This document shows, one piece after another, positions 1 to 7,614 of a DNA stretch of 64,000 nucleotides (positions are counted from its first letter, which is position 1; each line of letters starts with the position of its first letter). Under the pieces are notes generated by a model that did no database searches, was not told where the DNA came from, and saw nothing but the letters and a program-made list of their open reading frames with translations. Where the stretch lies: assembly GCF_004022705.2 (NCBI RefSeq), contig NZ_RZOY02000002.1, positions 1-64,000 of the forward strand. Direction: 5' to 3'. Made by a program: the position numbers and the translations under genes. Origin of the DNA: Mesorhizobium sp. M2D.F.Ca.ET.226.01.1.1. GTDB lineage: Bacteria; Pseudomonadota; Alphaproteobacteria; Rhizobiales; Rhizobiaceae.

Positions 1-127
1 CACCGCGCCGCAGAGTTGCCGGTCTGGCTGCACAGATACAATTGGCACCGTCCCCACGGGAGCCTAAAGTCCAAAACACCTATCAGTCGCCTCGCTCTAA
101 CCGAGGACAACCTGTTGAGGCTCCACA
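1..127 (+). mobile_element. Right end of an IS481-family insertion sequence
   Basis: Only the 3' end of the element is in the window. It carries the last codons of a transposase and finishes in the terminal-repeat-like string TGTTGAGGCTCCACA (113-127), which ends in ACA as expected for an element bounded by TGT...ACA. The next six bases are GCTAGC (128-133), which fits the NCTAGN target known for IS481-type elements. The left end and the second target copy lie outside the window, so the duplication cannot be confirmed here. The placement of the tip at 127 is an inference. Confidence 0.75.
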
Positions 128-132
128 GCTAG
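1..132 (+). CDS. IS481-family transposase, C-terminal fragment (5' part outside window)
   Basis: The frame is open from base 1 and encodes the last 43 residues of a DDE transposase. It contains the family signature [10 protein letters not shown] followed by TPISRL and ends in NLLRLHS. The integrase core, with the catalytic DDE residues, lies upstream of the window. The stop codon TAG (130-132) lies inside the GCTAGC target sequence rather than inside the element, so the gene borrows its stop from the site of insertion. Family assignment is firm; whether the full element is active cannot be judged. Confidence 0.85.
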   Translation, partial: HRAAELPVWLHRYNWHRPHGSLKSKTPISRLALTEDNLLRLHS

Positions 133-1438
133 CGCGATCGCGGAAGCGCCGGAAAAGCCGCGCCGGCATGCGCTGATCTATCTCGATCTCGACCAGTTCA
201 AGCTGGTCAACGATACCTGCGGCCATGCCGCGGGCGATCAACTGCTGCGCCAGATTTCGTCGCTGCTCGCCAACGAATTGCCGCCCGGCGACATTCTGGC
301 GAGACTCGGCGGCGACGAGTTCGGCGTGCTGCTTTTCGATTGCGACACCGATTGCGCCGTCGCCACCGCCGAAAGGTTGCGCGCCACGGTCCAGGATCTG
401 CATTTTTCGTGGGAAGGGCGTCCCTTCAACATCAGCGTCAGCATCGGCATGGTCGAGATCGCCAATGTCGGCATGACGCTGGAAGAGGTGCTGCGAACCG
501 CCGACGTCGCCTGCTACATGGCCAAGGAAAAGGGCCGCAACCGCGTCCAACTCCACAGCGAGGGCGACACCGCGCTGCGCGAGCGCTTCGGCGAGATGGC
601 CTGGGTGCAGCGCCTGCATGCGGCGCTGGACGAGAACCGCTTCAGGCTGCATGCGCAGGAGATCGCGCCGCTGCGGGACGACATCGCCGAACAGGGCGCG
701 CATATCGAAATCCTGCTCAGGCTGGCCGACGAGGACGGCAACTTCGTCACCCCGCAGAGCTTTATCCCGGCGGCGGAGCGCTACGGATTGATGCCGGCGA
801 TCGACCGCTGGGTGGTACGCAACACCTTCGCCACATTGGCGGCAAGGCTCGCCGATCCGCGCGCGACGCCGATCTCGACCTGCGCGATCAATCTCTCCGG
901 CGCTACTTTCGGCGACGAGACCTTTCTCGGCTTCATGCGCGAGCAGTTCGCCGCGCACGCGATTGCGCCTGAAACGATCTGCCTGGAAATCACCGAGACC
1001 AGCGCGATCGCCAATCTCACCGAGGCCATGCGCTTCATTGCCGACCTGCGCGGGCTCGGCTGCCGTTTCGCGCTCGACGATTTCGGCTCCGGCATGTCGT
1101 CCTTCGCCTATCTGAAGCATTTGCCGGTCGACTACCTCAAGATCGACGGCAGCTTCGTCAAGGACATGCTCGACGACCGCATCGACCGCGCCATGGTCGA
1201 GATGATCCATCACATCGGCAAGGTGACGGGCAAACGCACCATCGCCGAATTCGTCGAAAGCGACGGCATCGTCGAAGCCTTGAAAGCGATCGGCGTCGAC
1301 TATGCGCAGGGCTATGCCATTGCGAGACCGTGGCCATTCGATGCGGTCACGGTTCTGCGCGGCGCTAGGACAGACCGCGCTGTAGCCACGGACACCTGGG
1401 ATACAGTGGCGCAGACGTTGCGCCGCAAGGCCGGCTAA
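128..1438 (+). pseudogene. GGDEF-EAL (cyclic-di-GMP) protein, 5' end removed by IS insertion
   Basis: An open frame continues directly from the GCTAGC target and encodes the second half of a GGDEF domain (YLDLDQFK, then the intact active-site loop RLGGDEFG) followed by a full EAL-type domain (residue pattern [22 protein letters not shown]). The EAL signature itself reads EIL, while the DDFG metal site is kept. There is no start codon or ribosome site before the domain, and N-terminal sensory regions are missing. In an intact protein this would make or break cyclic-di-GMP. A short product from the TTG at 278 is possible but would lack half of the cyclase fold. I treat the gene as broken. Confidence 0.8.
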
Positions 1439-1545
1439 AGCGCGTCGCGATCTTTCAGATTCGGTCCATGCGCTTTAGATTTTTGATTTTGCGCATGTCT
1501 TTATCCCGAAACCGGTTACCACTGCGGGAGACATGCATTAGTAGC
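1436..1545. repeat. Rhizobial intergenic palindromic repeat (AAAGCGCGTCGC type)
   Basis: The block starts AAAGCGCGTCGCGATC, contains GCGCTTTA as partner arm, and continues into GCGCATGTC...CCCGAAACCGG...GGGAGACATGC. The same modules recur in opposite orientation near 56250-56350 and, shortened, near 21098-21135. It lies between two convergent genes and may serve as a transcription boundary. Confidence 0.65.
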
Positions 1546-1553
1546 CCGGCCCT

Positions 1554-2108
1554 CTAGGCGACCACCCCGCCCGCCTGCCGTTCCAACAGGATCGTCGGCT
1601 TGTCGTGATAGGTGGTGCGCAGGATTTCGCGATAACCGTTCTTCTCGGCCACCTTGAGCGAAGCGCCGTTTTCCGGATCGATGATGCAGACGGTTCGCGC
1701 CTGGCCGAACGCCTCGTCGGCCCAGGCGACGATCCGCCCGACGACTTCGCTCGCAAGCCCCCGACCATGCGCCTCCGAGGCCAGCGCCCAGCCGGCCTCC
1801 GGCACGCCCTCGAGTGATGGCTGGATGTCGCGCTTCAAGTCGTGGAAGCCCGCCTCGCCGATGAAGCGGCCCGTCGCCTTGTCCTCGATCGTCCAGAAGC
1901 CGTAGCCGATCAGCGACCACAGGCCGGCATGGCGAAGGAAGCGCATCCAGCTTTCCTCGCGCGTACGGGGCTTGCCGCCGATGAAACGGGTGACGGCGGG
2001 CTCCGCCCACATGGCGGCATAGGTTTCGAAATCGTCCAGCCGGTGCGGCCGCAAAATGGTGCGCCCCGTCTCGAGGACCGGCACGCCGGCTTCCGTTTTT
2101 ATGCTCAT
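1554..2108 (-). CDS. GNAT family N-acetyltransferase (RimJ/RimL-like)
   Basis: This 184-residue protein has the layout of the Acetyltransf_3 subfamily. It opens with TGRTILRPHRLDDFE, has a central strand with AGWALASEAHGRGLASE that supplies the acetyl-CoA pyrophosphate loop (RGLA), and a C-terminal segment DPENGASLKVAEKNGY typical of the last helix-strand pair. Such enzymes transfer acetyl groups from acetyl-CoA to amines of proteins or small molecules; the substrate is not readable from sequence. It is a single gene convergent with the broken GGDEF-EAL gene. Confidence 0.85.
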   Translation of the reverse strand: MSIKTEAGVPVLETGRTILRPHRLDDFETYAAMWAEPAVTRFIGGKPRTREESWMRFLRHAGLWSLIGYGFWTIEDKATGRFIGEAGFHDLKRDIQPSLEGVPEAGWALASEAHGRGLASEVVGRIVAWADEAFGQARTVCIIDPENGASLKVAEKNGYREILRTTYHDKPTILLERQAGGVVA

Positions 2109-2313
2109 GGTATTCCCTCGTTGAGGCGGCAGCGCTTAGCAAACCAGCGCGTTCGAACAAGGGCCAGCATCGACCGGGGTCATCCTCCAGCGGGAACCCG
2201 AGCACATCGATTGTCCACCGGCCGGCGGCCGCTTCGGTGTCTGGGAATTTCGAGTGACGATGCTACTCTTCGGGCACACGAATGAGCCACGCCGCCCAAC
2301 GCAGGGAAACAAC

Positions 2314-2769
2314 ATGGACACCACTGATCTTGTATTGGCCATCATCCATCACCTCTTGGTGTTCTCGCTGGCCGGCATCATCGGCGCCGAATTCGTGCTT
2401 GTGCGCGGCGATCTGGGCGCGGCGACGCTCAAGCGCCTTGCCGGTATCGATCGCCACTACGGCATCATCGCGGCCCTGATCGTCATCGTCGGCATATGCC
2501 GGGTGTTCTTCGGTCTGAAGGGCTGGGAATTCTACGTCTACAATTGGGTGTTCTGGGCAAAGATGGCGGCCTTCGTCATCGTCGGCCTGCTGTCGATCGT
2601 TCCGACAGTGCGCTTCATCTCCTGGAGCCGCCAGGCCAGAGGCAATCCGTCCTTCTCCGTGCCGGGCGGGGAGTTAGCTTCGGTGAAGAACTATGTCCGC
2701 GCCGAGGGCTTCATCTTCCTGCTCATCCCGGTCTTTGCCGCGGCGATGGCGCGCGGCTACGGTTACTAA
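2314..2769 (+). CDS. DUF2214 family integral membrane protein
   Basis: The product is 151 residues with about four hydrophobic segments (starting near residues 4, 47, 80 and 130) and a conserved IHH pair in the first segment. The start at 2314 is preferred over an upstream in-frame codon at 2254 because AGGGAAA lies seven bases ahead and the residues before it are not membrane-like. The family has no established biochemical role. The gene's stop overlaps the stop of the convergent nth gene by a few bases. Confidence 0.8.
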   Translation: MDTTDLVLAIIHHLLVFSLAGIIGAEFVLVRGDLGAATLKRLAGIDRHYGIIAALIVIVGICRVFFGLKGWEFYVYNWVFWAKMAAFVIVGLLSIVPTVRFISWSRQARGNPSFSVPGGELASVKNYVRAEGFIFLLIPVFAAAMARGYGY

Positions 2770-3572
2770 GCTTCAGCCGCAACCGCCTCCTTCAACGGTG
2801 CAATCTCCAGCAGCGGGGCCGGAATGTCGGTGGTCTTTTCCTTCGACTTGCAGATATCGGCAATGACGCAGGCCGGGCAATCGGGCTTGCGCGCCTTACA
2901 GACATAGCGGCCATGCAGGATCAGCCAGTGATGCGCGTGGCGCATGTACTCGGTTGGGATGACTTTCAGCAGCCCTTCTTCGACCTGTTCCGGTGTCTTG
3001 CCGGGCGCCAGGCCGATCCGGTTGCCGATGCGGAAAATATGGGTGTCGACCGCCATCGTATGCTGGCCGAAGGCGACGTTGAGCACGACATTGGCGGTCT
3101 TGCGCCCGACACCGGGCAGCTTCACCAGCTCGTCGCGCTCCTGCGGCACCTGGCCCGCATAGTCGTCGATCAGCGCCCTGGACAGCGCGATCACGTTCTT
3201 CGCCTTGTTGCGCCACAGACCGATGGTGCGGATGTAATCGCCGACCTTGGCCTCGCCGAGCGCCAGCATCTTGGCCGGCGTGTCGGCAACCGAAAACAAC
3301 GCCTTGGTCGCCTTGTTGACGCCGGCGTCGGTCGCCTGCGCCGACAGCACCACCGCGATCAGCAGGGTGAAGGCGTTGACGTAGTCCAGTTCGCCTTTCG
3401 GCTCCGGCCGCTGCACGGAAAAGCGCCGGAAGATCTCATGCACCTCGGCGGGAGTGTAGAGCGAGCGTGAAGCCGCTTTTCGCGGCCGCCGGCCAGGCGC
3501 CGGGCCGCCGTCGGCAACGGCGGATCGAGGCTTTTTGACAGCTGTGGATTTTTTGGACTTGGGAGGCGCCAT
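2766..3572 (-). CDS. nth: Endonuclease III (DNA glycosylase/AP lyase)
   Basis: This base-excision repair enzyme removes oxidised pyrimidines and nicks the resulting abasic site. The helix-hairpin-helix is LPGVGRKTANVVL, whose lysine is the Schiff-base residue, and AVDTHIFR carries the catalytic aspartate. The C-terminal cluster loop CKARKPDCPACVIADIC binds [4Fe-4S] with the C-x6-C-x2-C-x5-C spacing. At 268 residues it is longer than the E. coli enzyme because of a basic, proline-rich N-terminal extension of about 35 residues. It is divergent from the DUF2244 gene, 23 bases away. Confidence 0.96.
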   Translation of the reverse strand: MAPPKSKKSTAVKKPRSAVADGGPAPGRRPRKAASRSLYTPAEVHEIFRRFSVQRPEPKGELDYVNAFTLLIAVVLSAQATDAGVNKATKALFSVADTPAKMLALGEAKVGDYIRTIGLWRNKAKNVIALSRALIDDYAGQVPQERDELVKLPGVGRKTANVVLNVAFGQHTMAVDTHIFRIGNRIGLAPGKTPEQVEEGLLKVIPTEYMRHAHHWLILHGRYVCKARKPDCPACVIADICKSKEKTTDIPAPLLEIAPLKEAVAAEA

Positions 3573-3595
3573 GTCCCTTCCTATAATATTCCCTC

Positions 3596-4090
3596 ATGAG
3601 CGACACAAACGCCTCAGTCGAAGCCGACGAGCCATTTTTCCAGGCTCTGCTGACGCCGCATCGCTCGCTCGGCCGTACCGGCTTCCTGATTCTGATGGGC
3701 GCGCTTGTCTCCGGCTGGATCGTCACCGGCGCTTTTTTCCTGGCGCATGGCGCCTGGCCCGTGTTCGGTTTCTTCGGCCTCGACGTGATTGCCGTCTACA
3801 TCGCCTTCCGCGCCAATTACCGGGCCGCGCGCGCCCGCGAGGAAATCTCGGTGTCGCGCACCAGCCTCGACATCCGCAAGACCGCACCTTCCGGCCGTTC
3901 GGAAGCGCATCGTTTCAATCCATTCTGGGCCAGGTTTTCGATCGCCCGCCATGCCGAGATCGGCATCACCAAAATGGCGGTGGAGGCGCAAGGCAAGAGC
4001 GTGTCGATCGGCGGTTTCCTCGATCCGGATTCCCGCGAGAGCTTTGCCACTGCCTTTTCGCGCGCGCTCGCTACCGCCAAGACGCGCTGA
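3596..4090 (+). CDS. DUF2244 domain membrane protein
   Basis: The 164-residue protein has two closely spaced transmembrane helices (about residues 28-50 and 54-72) after a short cytoplasmic N-terminus, then a soluble beta-rich domain. Alphaproteobacterial DUF2244 proteins have the same build and often sit beside nth, as here, but their function is not established. The short divergent interval with nth suggests a shared promoter region. Confidence 0.82.
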   Translation: MSDTNASVEADEPFFQALLTPHRSLGRTGFLILMGALVSGWIVTGAFFLAHGAWPVFGFFGLDVIAVYIAFRANYRAARAREEISVSRTSLDIRKTAPSGRSEAHRFNPFWARFSIARHAEIGITKMAVEAQGKSVSIGGFLDPDSRESFATAFSRALATAKTR

Positions 4091-4102
4091 CACCCAAACG
4101 TG

Positions 4103-4918
4103 TCAGAACCGATACCGCAGCAACCTGCCGACCTTGCGCATCGCTGGGATAAGCTTCCAGAGACCGACGAACAACCGCGCCGACCAGCCCAGGCGAGCGC
4201 CTTTCTCCGGCTTGTAGGACGGGATCTCGCCGATGAAGCGAAGTTTAGGCACCTCGCGCTCCAGGTCGCGCGGATCCTCGATGGCCCAAGAGACCTCGGC
4301 GCCTGTCGCCTTGATGGCCGGGCTGAGGCGCATCAGCTTCAGCCCAAAATTGCTATAGGCGTCTAAGATCAGCTCGCCGCCGGCAAGATGCGAGACAAGC
4401 CGCGCAAGCAATTGCGGCCCATCGTCGGCCGGAAGGTAGGGCGTCAACCCTTCGGCCACCACCATGGCGGGGCGGTTGCGCGGCACCTCAGCCAGCCATT
4501 CGGGTTCGGTCACCGACGAACCGATCAGATGGTAGCGCTCGCGCGGTGGATAGAGCCTGCGCCTGAGGTCGATGACATCGGGATAGTCGACATCGAACCA
4601 GTCCACGCTGCGCGGCGGATCGACCCGGAAAATGCGCGTGTCGAGCCCGCATCCGAGATGCAGCACGATCGCATCCGGATTTCTGGCGAGGAAATCCTCG
4701 ACCTGGGCATCCAGCGTCGCTGCCCGAATGGCAAAGCCCAGGCCGAGATTGCCGTCGACCTTGAGTTTCGAGAAATCATAGTCGATCTTCTTCACGGCCT
4801 CGTCGGCGAAGCGATCCTGGAGCAGCGAATGCGGCAGCCGGCTTTCCAGCGCCTTGCCGTAGAGCGTCATCAGCAAGGTTTCCTTCGCCCCGGTCAGATC
4901 GACCTTTTCGCCGTCCAT
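4103..4918 (-). CDS. Leucine carboxyl methyltransferase-family SAM-dependent methyltransferase
   Basis: The 271-residue protein has the SAM-binding glycine loop VLHLGCGLDTR, an acidic strand end FDVDYPDV that would hold the SAM ribose, and VVAEGLTPYL in the position expected for the LCM/PPM1-type family (related to bacterial proteins that methylate polyketide or small-molecule carboxylates). The substrate is unknown. It is divergent from the Ada-like gene, with a 114-base interval between the two starts. Confidence 0.8.
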   Translation of the reverse strand: MDGEKVDLTGAKETLLMTLYGKALESRLPHSLLQDRFADEAVKKIDYDFSKLKVDGNLGLGFAIRAATLDAQVEDFLARNPDAIVLHLGCGLDTRIFRVDPPRSVDWFDVDYPDVIDLRRRLYPPRERYHLIGSSVTEPEWLAEVPRNRPAMVVAEGLTPYLPADDGPQLLARLVSHLAGGELILDAYSNFGLKLMRLSPAIKATGAEVSWAIEDPRDLEREVPKLRFIGEIPSYKPEKGARLGWSARLFVGLWKLIPAMRKVGRLLRYRF

Positions 4919-5032
4919 GATTGTCCTTTCGCCTCGAAGCCAGCTCTATCTGGGTGCCCGCGGCAGGAAGGCAAGTTTCGGGTGGAGGCAAGGCTCTGGA
5001 AGACCGATATTCGCGCTCAAGGAGATATTGCC

Positions 5033-5935
5033 ATGAACGCTCAGATGACCATGAATACGCAGATGAAACCGACCGCGATCCTTCAGAGCGACATCACGCC
5101 GGAAGGCAGCGACTACGACGTCGTGCGCCGCGCCATCGAGAAGATCAGCCTCGACTATCGCGACCAGCCCTCGCTGGAGGTCCTGGCCGAGGAAGTCGGC
5201 GAGACGCCGACCGGCCTGCAGAAGCTATTCACGCGCTGGGCCGGCCTGTCGCCGAAAGCCTTCCTGCAGGCGGTGACGCTCGACCATGCGCGCAGGCTGC
5301 TCGATTCCGGCATGCCGCTGCTGGAGACCTCGTTTGAGCTCGGCATGTCCGGCCCCGGCCGGCTGCACGACCTCTTCGTCACCCATGAGGCGATGTCGCC
5401 CGGCGACTACAAGACGCGGGGCGCCGGGCTGACCATCCGCTACGGCTACCACATCTCACCTTTTGGCATCGCGCTGATCATGGTCACCGACCGTGGCCTC
5501 GCCGGCCTCGCCTTCTGTGACGCCGGCGGCGAACGGACAGCCTTCGCCGACATGTCCGGCCGCTGGCCGAACGCGACTTACGTCGAGGACATGTCCGCCA
5601 CGCAGCCCTATGCCGCGCGGGTCTTCGACCCGACGCAATGGCGCGCCGACCAGCCGCTGCGCGTGGTGATGATCGGCACGGATTTCCAGCTTCGTGTCTG
5701 GGAAGCCTTGCTGCGCATTCCGATGGGCAAGGCCTGCACCTATTCCTCTATCGCGGCCAGTATCGGCCATCCCACCGCCAGCCGGGCCGTGGGCGCGGCG
5801 GTGGGCGCCAACCCGATGTCCTTCGTGGTGCCCTGCCATCGCGCTCTCGGCAAATCCGGCGCGCTCACCGGCTACCATTGGGGCCTGACGCGCAAGCGCG
5901 CCATCCTTGGCTGGGAAGCCGGACAGGTGTCCTGA
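5033..5935 (+). CDS. AraC-type HTH / O6-methylguanine-DNA methyltransferase fusion (Ada-like, no N-terminal zinc domain)
   Basis: About residues 25-115 form an AraC-type DNA-binding domain (LEVLAEEVGETPTGLQKLF) and about 130-300 form an Ogt-type methyltransferase with the suicide motif VPCHR (Cys268). The start at 5033 follows AAGGAG at 5019-5024; the long in-frame extension upstream runs antisense through the neighbouring methyltransferase and is rejected. Full Ada has an extra zinc domain whose cysteine accepts methyl from phosphotriesters and switches on the adaptive response. That domain is missing, so regulation would have to depend on the C-terminal cysteine or not occur at all. Confidence 0.9.
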   Translation: MNAQMTMNTQMKPTAILQSDITPEGSDYDVVRRAIEKISLDYRDQPSLEVLAEEVGETPTGLQKLFTRWAGLSPKAFLQAVTLDHARRLLDSGMPLLETSFELGMSGPGRLHDLFVTHEAMSPGDYKTRGAGLTIRYGYHISPFGIALIMVTDRGLAGLAFCDAGGERTAFADMSGRWPNATYVEDMSATQPYAARVFDPTQWRADQPLRVVMIGTDFQLRVWEALLRIPMGKACTYSSIAASIGHPTASRAVGAAVGANPMSFVVPCHRALGKSGALTGYHWGLTRKRAILGWEAGQVS

Positions 5936-6031
5936 AACAATCGATTTTTTCGCATCCCATTGCGAAAAACCGCCTATCGTAATATAAATCGGTACAGCGT
6001 GAACAAACAGACTGACCTATTGAGGGAATGC

Positions 6032-6069
6032 AACCGGTGACAACCTATGGTTATCGCCGGTTTTCTTTT
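6032..6069 (+). terminator. Probable intrinsic terminator
   Basis: AACCGGTGA (6032-6040) can pair with TCGCCGGTT, allowing one G-U pair, around an AT-rich loop, and is followed by TTTTCTTTT. It lies 100 bases after the Ada-like gene and before the exported-protein cassette, so it probably ends the former transcript. Confidence 0.6.
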
Positions 6070-6176
6070 AAGTTGCTTCCCGATATTATTTCACTTAACG
6101 CTAAATTAACCACGATAAAGGGAAGATGACCCCTACTACATTGAGCCGCAACATCCGGCTCGAAAGAGGGGTCTCA
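6070..6176 (+). promoter_or_regulatory. AT-rich leader upstream of the exported-protein cassette
   Basis: The stretch between the terminator and the first cassette gene is markedly AT-rich compared with its surroundings (runs such as ATATTATTTCACTTAACGC and AAATTAACC). A purine-rich GAAAGAGGG sits just before the ATG at 6177. I cannot fix a promoter by eye, but base composition and position make this the likely control region. Confidence 0.4.
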
Positions 6177-6647
6177 ATGAAGTTCTTTCGCGCCGCCATG
6201 GCTGCGAGCTTGCTGGCCGCTTGCACTGGCCAGACGGCATCGGCCGCCACCGGAAACGTGCTCTTCAACGGCACGATCACCGCGACCTGCACGATCACGA
6301 TCAATTCCAACGGCACGATGACCGTCAGCAGCAATCTTCAGTCGCTGAGCTCGCACAATGCCGGCGGATCCGCCGGCAGCGCGCAAGTGGATACCACGGG
6401 CGGCGTCTCGCTCAGCGTCGACCCGGTGACCACGACGACCGTGCCGGCCTCGGACACCACGGCCACGACATGGACTCCGACCTTCGCCACCTCCGGCGCT
6501 CAGACGATTGCCGAAACCGGCACCGCGACGGCGCTGACGGTGCCGGGCACATCGACGGTCGCGGTCAATCTTGCCGGCACCAAGAGCGGCACTAACCGCT
6601 TCTCCGCCGGCAACTACCAGGCAACGGTGACGCTGCGCTGCGAATAG
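6177..6647 (+). CDS. Secreted pilin-like protein 1 of a four-gene exported cassette
   Basis: A 156-residue preprotein has a clear Sec signal (MKFFRAAMAASLLAACTGQ, cleavage near TASA-ATG). The mature part is rich in Thr, Ser, Gly and Ala with alternating hydrophobic residues, as in a beta-sandwich. It has one cysteine near the start (ITATCTITI) and one at the very end (TVTLRCE), which could form the disulfide seen in pilin-like folds. The fourth gene of the cassette shares the ending F-x-AGNYQ-x-TVT-x-RCE, so the two are paralogues. It resembles spore-coat-U/fimbrial subunits in layout, but I do not recognise a named family. ATG at 6177 is favoured over 6126 because it starts the signal peptide and follows a purine-rich site. 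Confidence 0.7.
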   Translation: MKFFRAAMAASLLAACTGQTASAATGNVLFNGTITATCTITINSNGTMTVSSNLQSLSSHNAGGSAGSAQVDTTGGVSLSVDPVTTTTVPASDTTATTWTPTFATSGAQTIAETGTATALTVPGTSTVAVNLAGTKSGTNRFSAGNYQATVTLRCE

Positions 6648-6670
6648 TCCTCTCGCGAAAGGAGCGGTCC

Positions 6671-7063
6671 TTGAGAACGATTGCAATGCTGGCGGCGGGC
6701 TTGACCGTCGCGCTGTCACCTGTCGCGGCGACCAGCCAGTCGATGACGCCGATGCGGGGCGAGGTGCGATCCTTCACCGATGCCTTCGCCGTCCGCGTCT
6801 TCCCCGGCAACCCGTACAACCAGCGCATTCGCGTCGAGGTCCATGTCTATGACCAGGATTTCCAGCCGGTCGCGGCCAGGATCACGCCGAGCGCCTTCCT
6901 TCTGGCCGGCCAGGCGTCGCGCCCTGTCCTGGTGGTCGTCCCGTTCGACGGCGCGAACGAGCGTAAAGTGCGTATCTGTACCGAGAGTATCCCCTTTCCA
7001 AGCGAGCAGACCCAGATAAGGGCACAGATATGCGGAAAGTTCTTCGGGCATCGCAGGTTCTGA
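6671..7063 (+). CDS. Exported single-domain PapD-like (pilus chaperone N-domain-like) protein
   Basis: The start is a TTG preceded by AAAGGAG (6658-6664), six bases away. The 130-residue product has a signal peptide (about residues 1-23) and then a pattern typical of the first immunoglobulin-like domain of pilus chaperones: FAVRVFPGNPYNQRIRVEV, a short turn, PSAFLLAGQASRPVLVVV and a terminal strand. Classical PapD-type chaperones have a second domain, absent here, and two cysteines (RICTE, AQICGK) lie near the end. It follows pilin-like gene 1 by 23 bases and overlaps the next gene by 34, so it is translated as part of an operon. Role inferred: folding or holding the two pilin-like partners. 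Confidence 0.6.
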   Translation: MRTIAMLAAGLTVALSPVAATSQSMTPMRGEVRSFTDAFAVRVFPGNPYNQRIRVEVHVYDQDFQPVAARITPSAFLLAGQASRPVLVVVPFDGANERKVRICTESIPFPSEQTQIRAQICGKFFGHRRF

Positions 7064-7614
7064 CCTTGTCCTTGCTGCCCGCCCTGGCTGCCGTCAGTCA
7101 GGGGCTTGCCGAGGATATCCTGAACCTCAACCAGAACCAGACCGGTTTCAGCCTGCCCGGCGTGACCTTGCCTCAGGGCCAGGACGAAGTGCATGCCAGC
7201 GACGGCACGACCTGCCGCTCGGCCGTTTCCGGCAGCGGCGCCTATCTCGACCTCGGCATCATCCGCGGCAACAACTCGAGCAACCAGGCCAACAGCGACA
7301 TCGCCACTTATGGCCGCGTGGTGATCCCGATCGGGCGGACGCCGAAACGCGTCGATTGCAGCCGCCTCTACGAGCTGGAGGTCGAGCGCCTGCAGCTTGA
7401 ATTGAAACTGCTCAAAATGGGCCTCGGCGCCGATGGCCAGACGACGGGGAGTGTGGCCGCCTCCACACCCCAGGGCCCCGCGCCCCAGCCCAGCGCGGCC
7501 CAAGTCAGCCCGGCCCAAGCCAGCGCGGCCCAGGTTAAATCAGCAGGGTGGGCTAATGAAGGCTGGAGCATCAGAGGCACGACCGGCAATGAGAAGAAAA
7601 AGAAGCGGAAATAG
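7030..7614 (+). CDS. Exported protein with C-terminal coiled coil (unknown family)
   Basis: The 194-residue preprotein starts MRKVLRASQVLTLSLLPALA, a good Sec signal. The mature part has two cysteines (DGTTCRS and KRVDCSRLYELE), a beta-like segment ending YGRVVIPIG, a short charged heptad-like helix (YELEVERLQLELKLLKMG), then an Ala/Pro/Gln-rich low-complexity tail with a repeated AQVSPAQASAAQV theme and a very basic end. I do not recognise the family. The gene overlaps its neighbours on both sides, and the low-complexity tail is coded over the start of the fourth gene. It may be an anchor or assembly factor for the pilin-like products. Confidence 0.6.
   Translation: MRKVLRASQVLTLSLLPALAAVSQGLAEDILNLNQNQTGFSLPGVTLPQGQDEVHASDGTTCRSAVSGSGAYLDLGIIRGNNSSNQANSDIATYGRVVIPIGRTPKRVDCSRLYELEVERLQLELKLLKMGLGADGQTTGSVAASTPQGPAPQPSAAQVSPAQASAAQVKSAGWANEGWSIRGTTGNEKKKKRK

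Noticed and set aside
83..1213. Long open frame on the minus strand opposite the GGDEF-EAL gene
   Set aside because: It is the antisense shadow of a clearly recognisable coding region in high-GC DNA and has no family features.
2496..3470. Long plus-strand open frame opposite nth
   Set aside because: Residue composition is Arg/Gln/Asp-rich noise, and nth on the other strand is unambiguous.
4388..5032. N-terminal extension of the Ada-like gene
   Set aside because: It runs antisense through the methyltransferase gene; the AAGGAG-led ATG at 5033 begins at the natural N-terminus.
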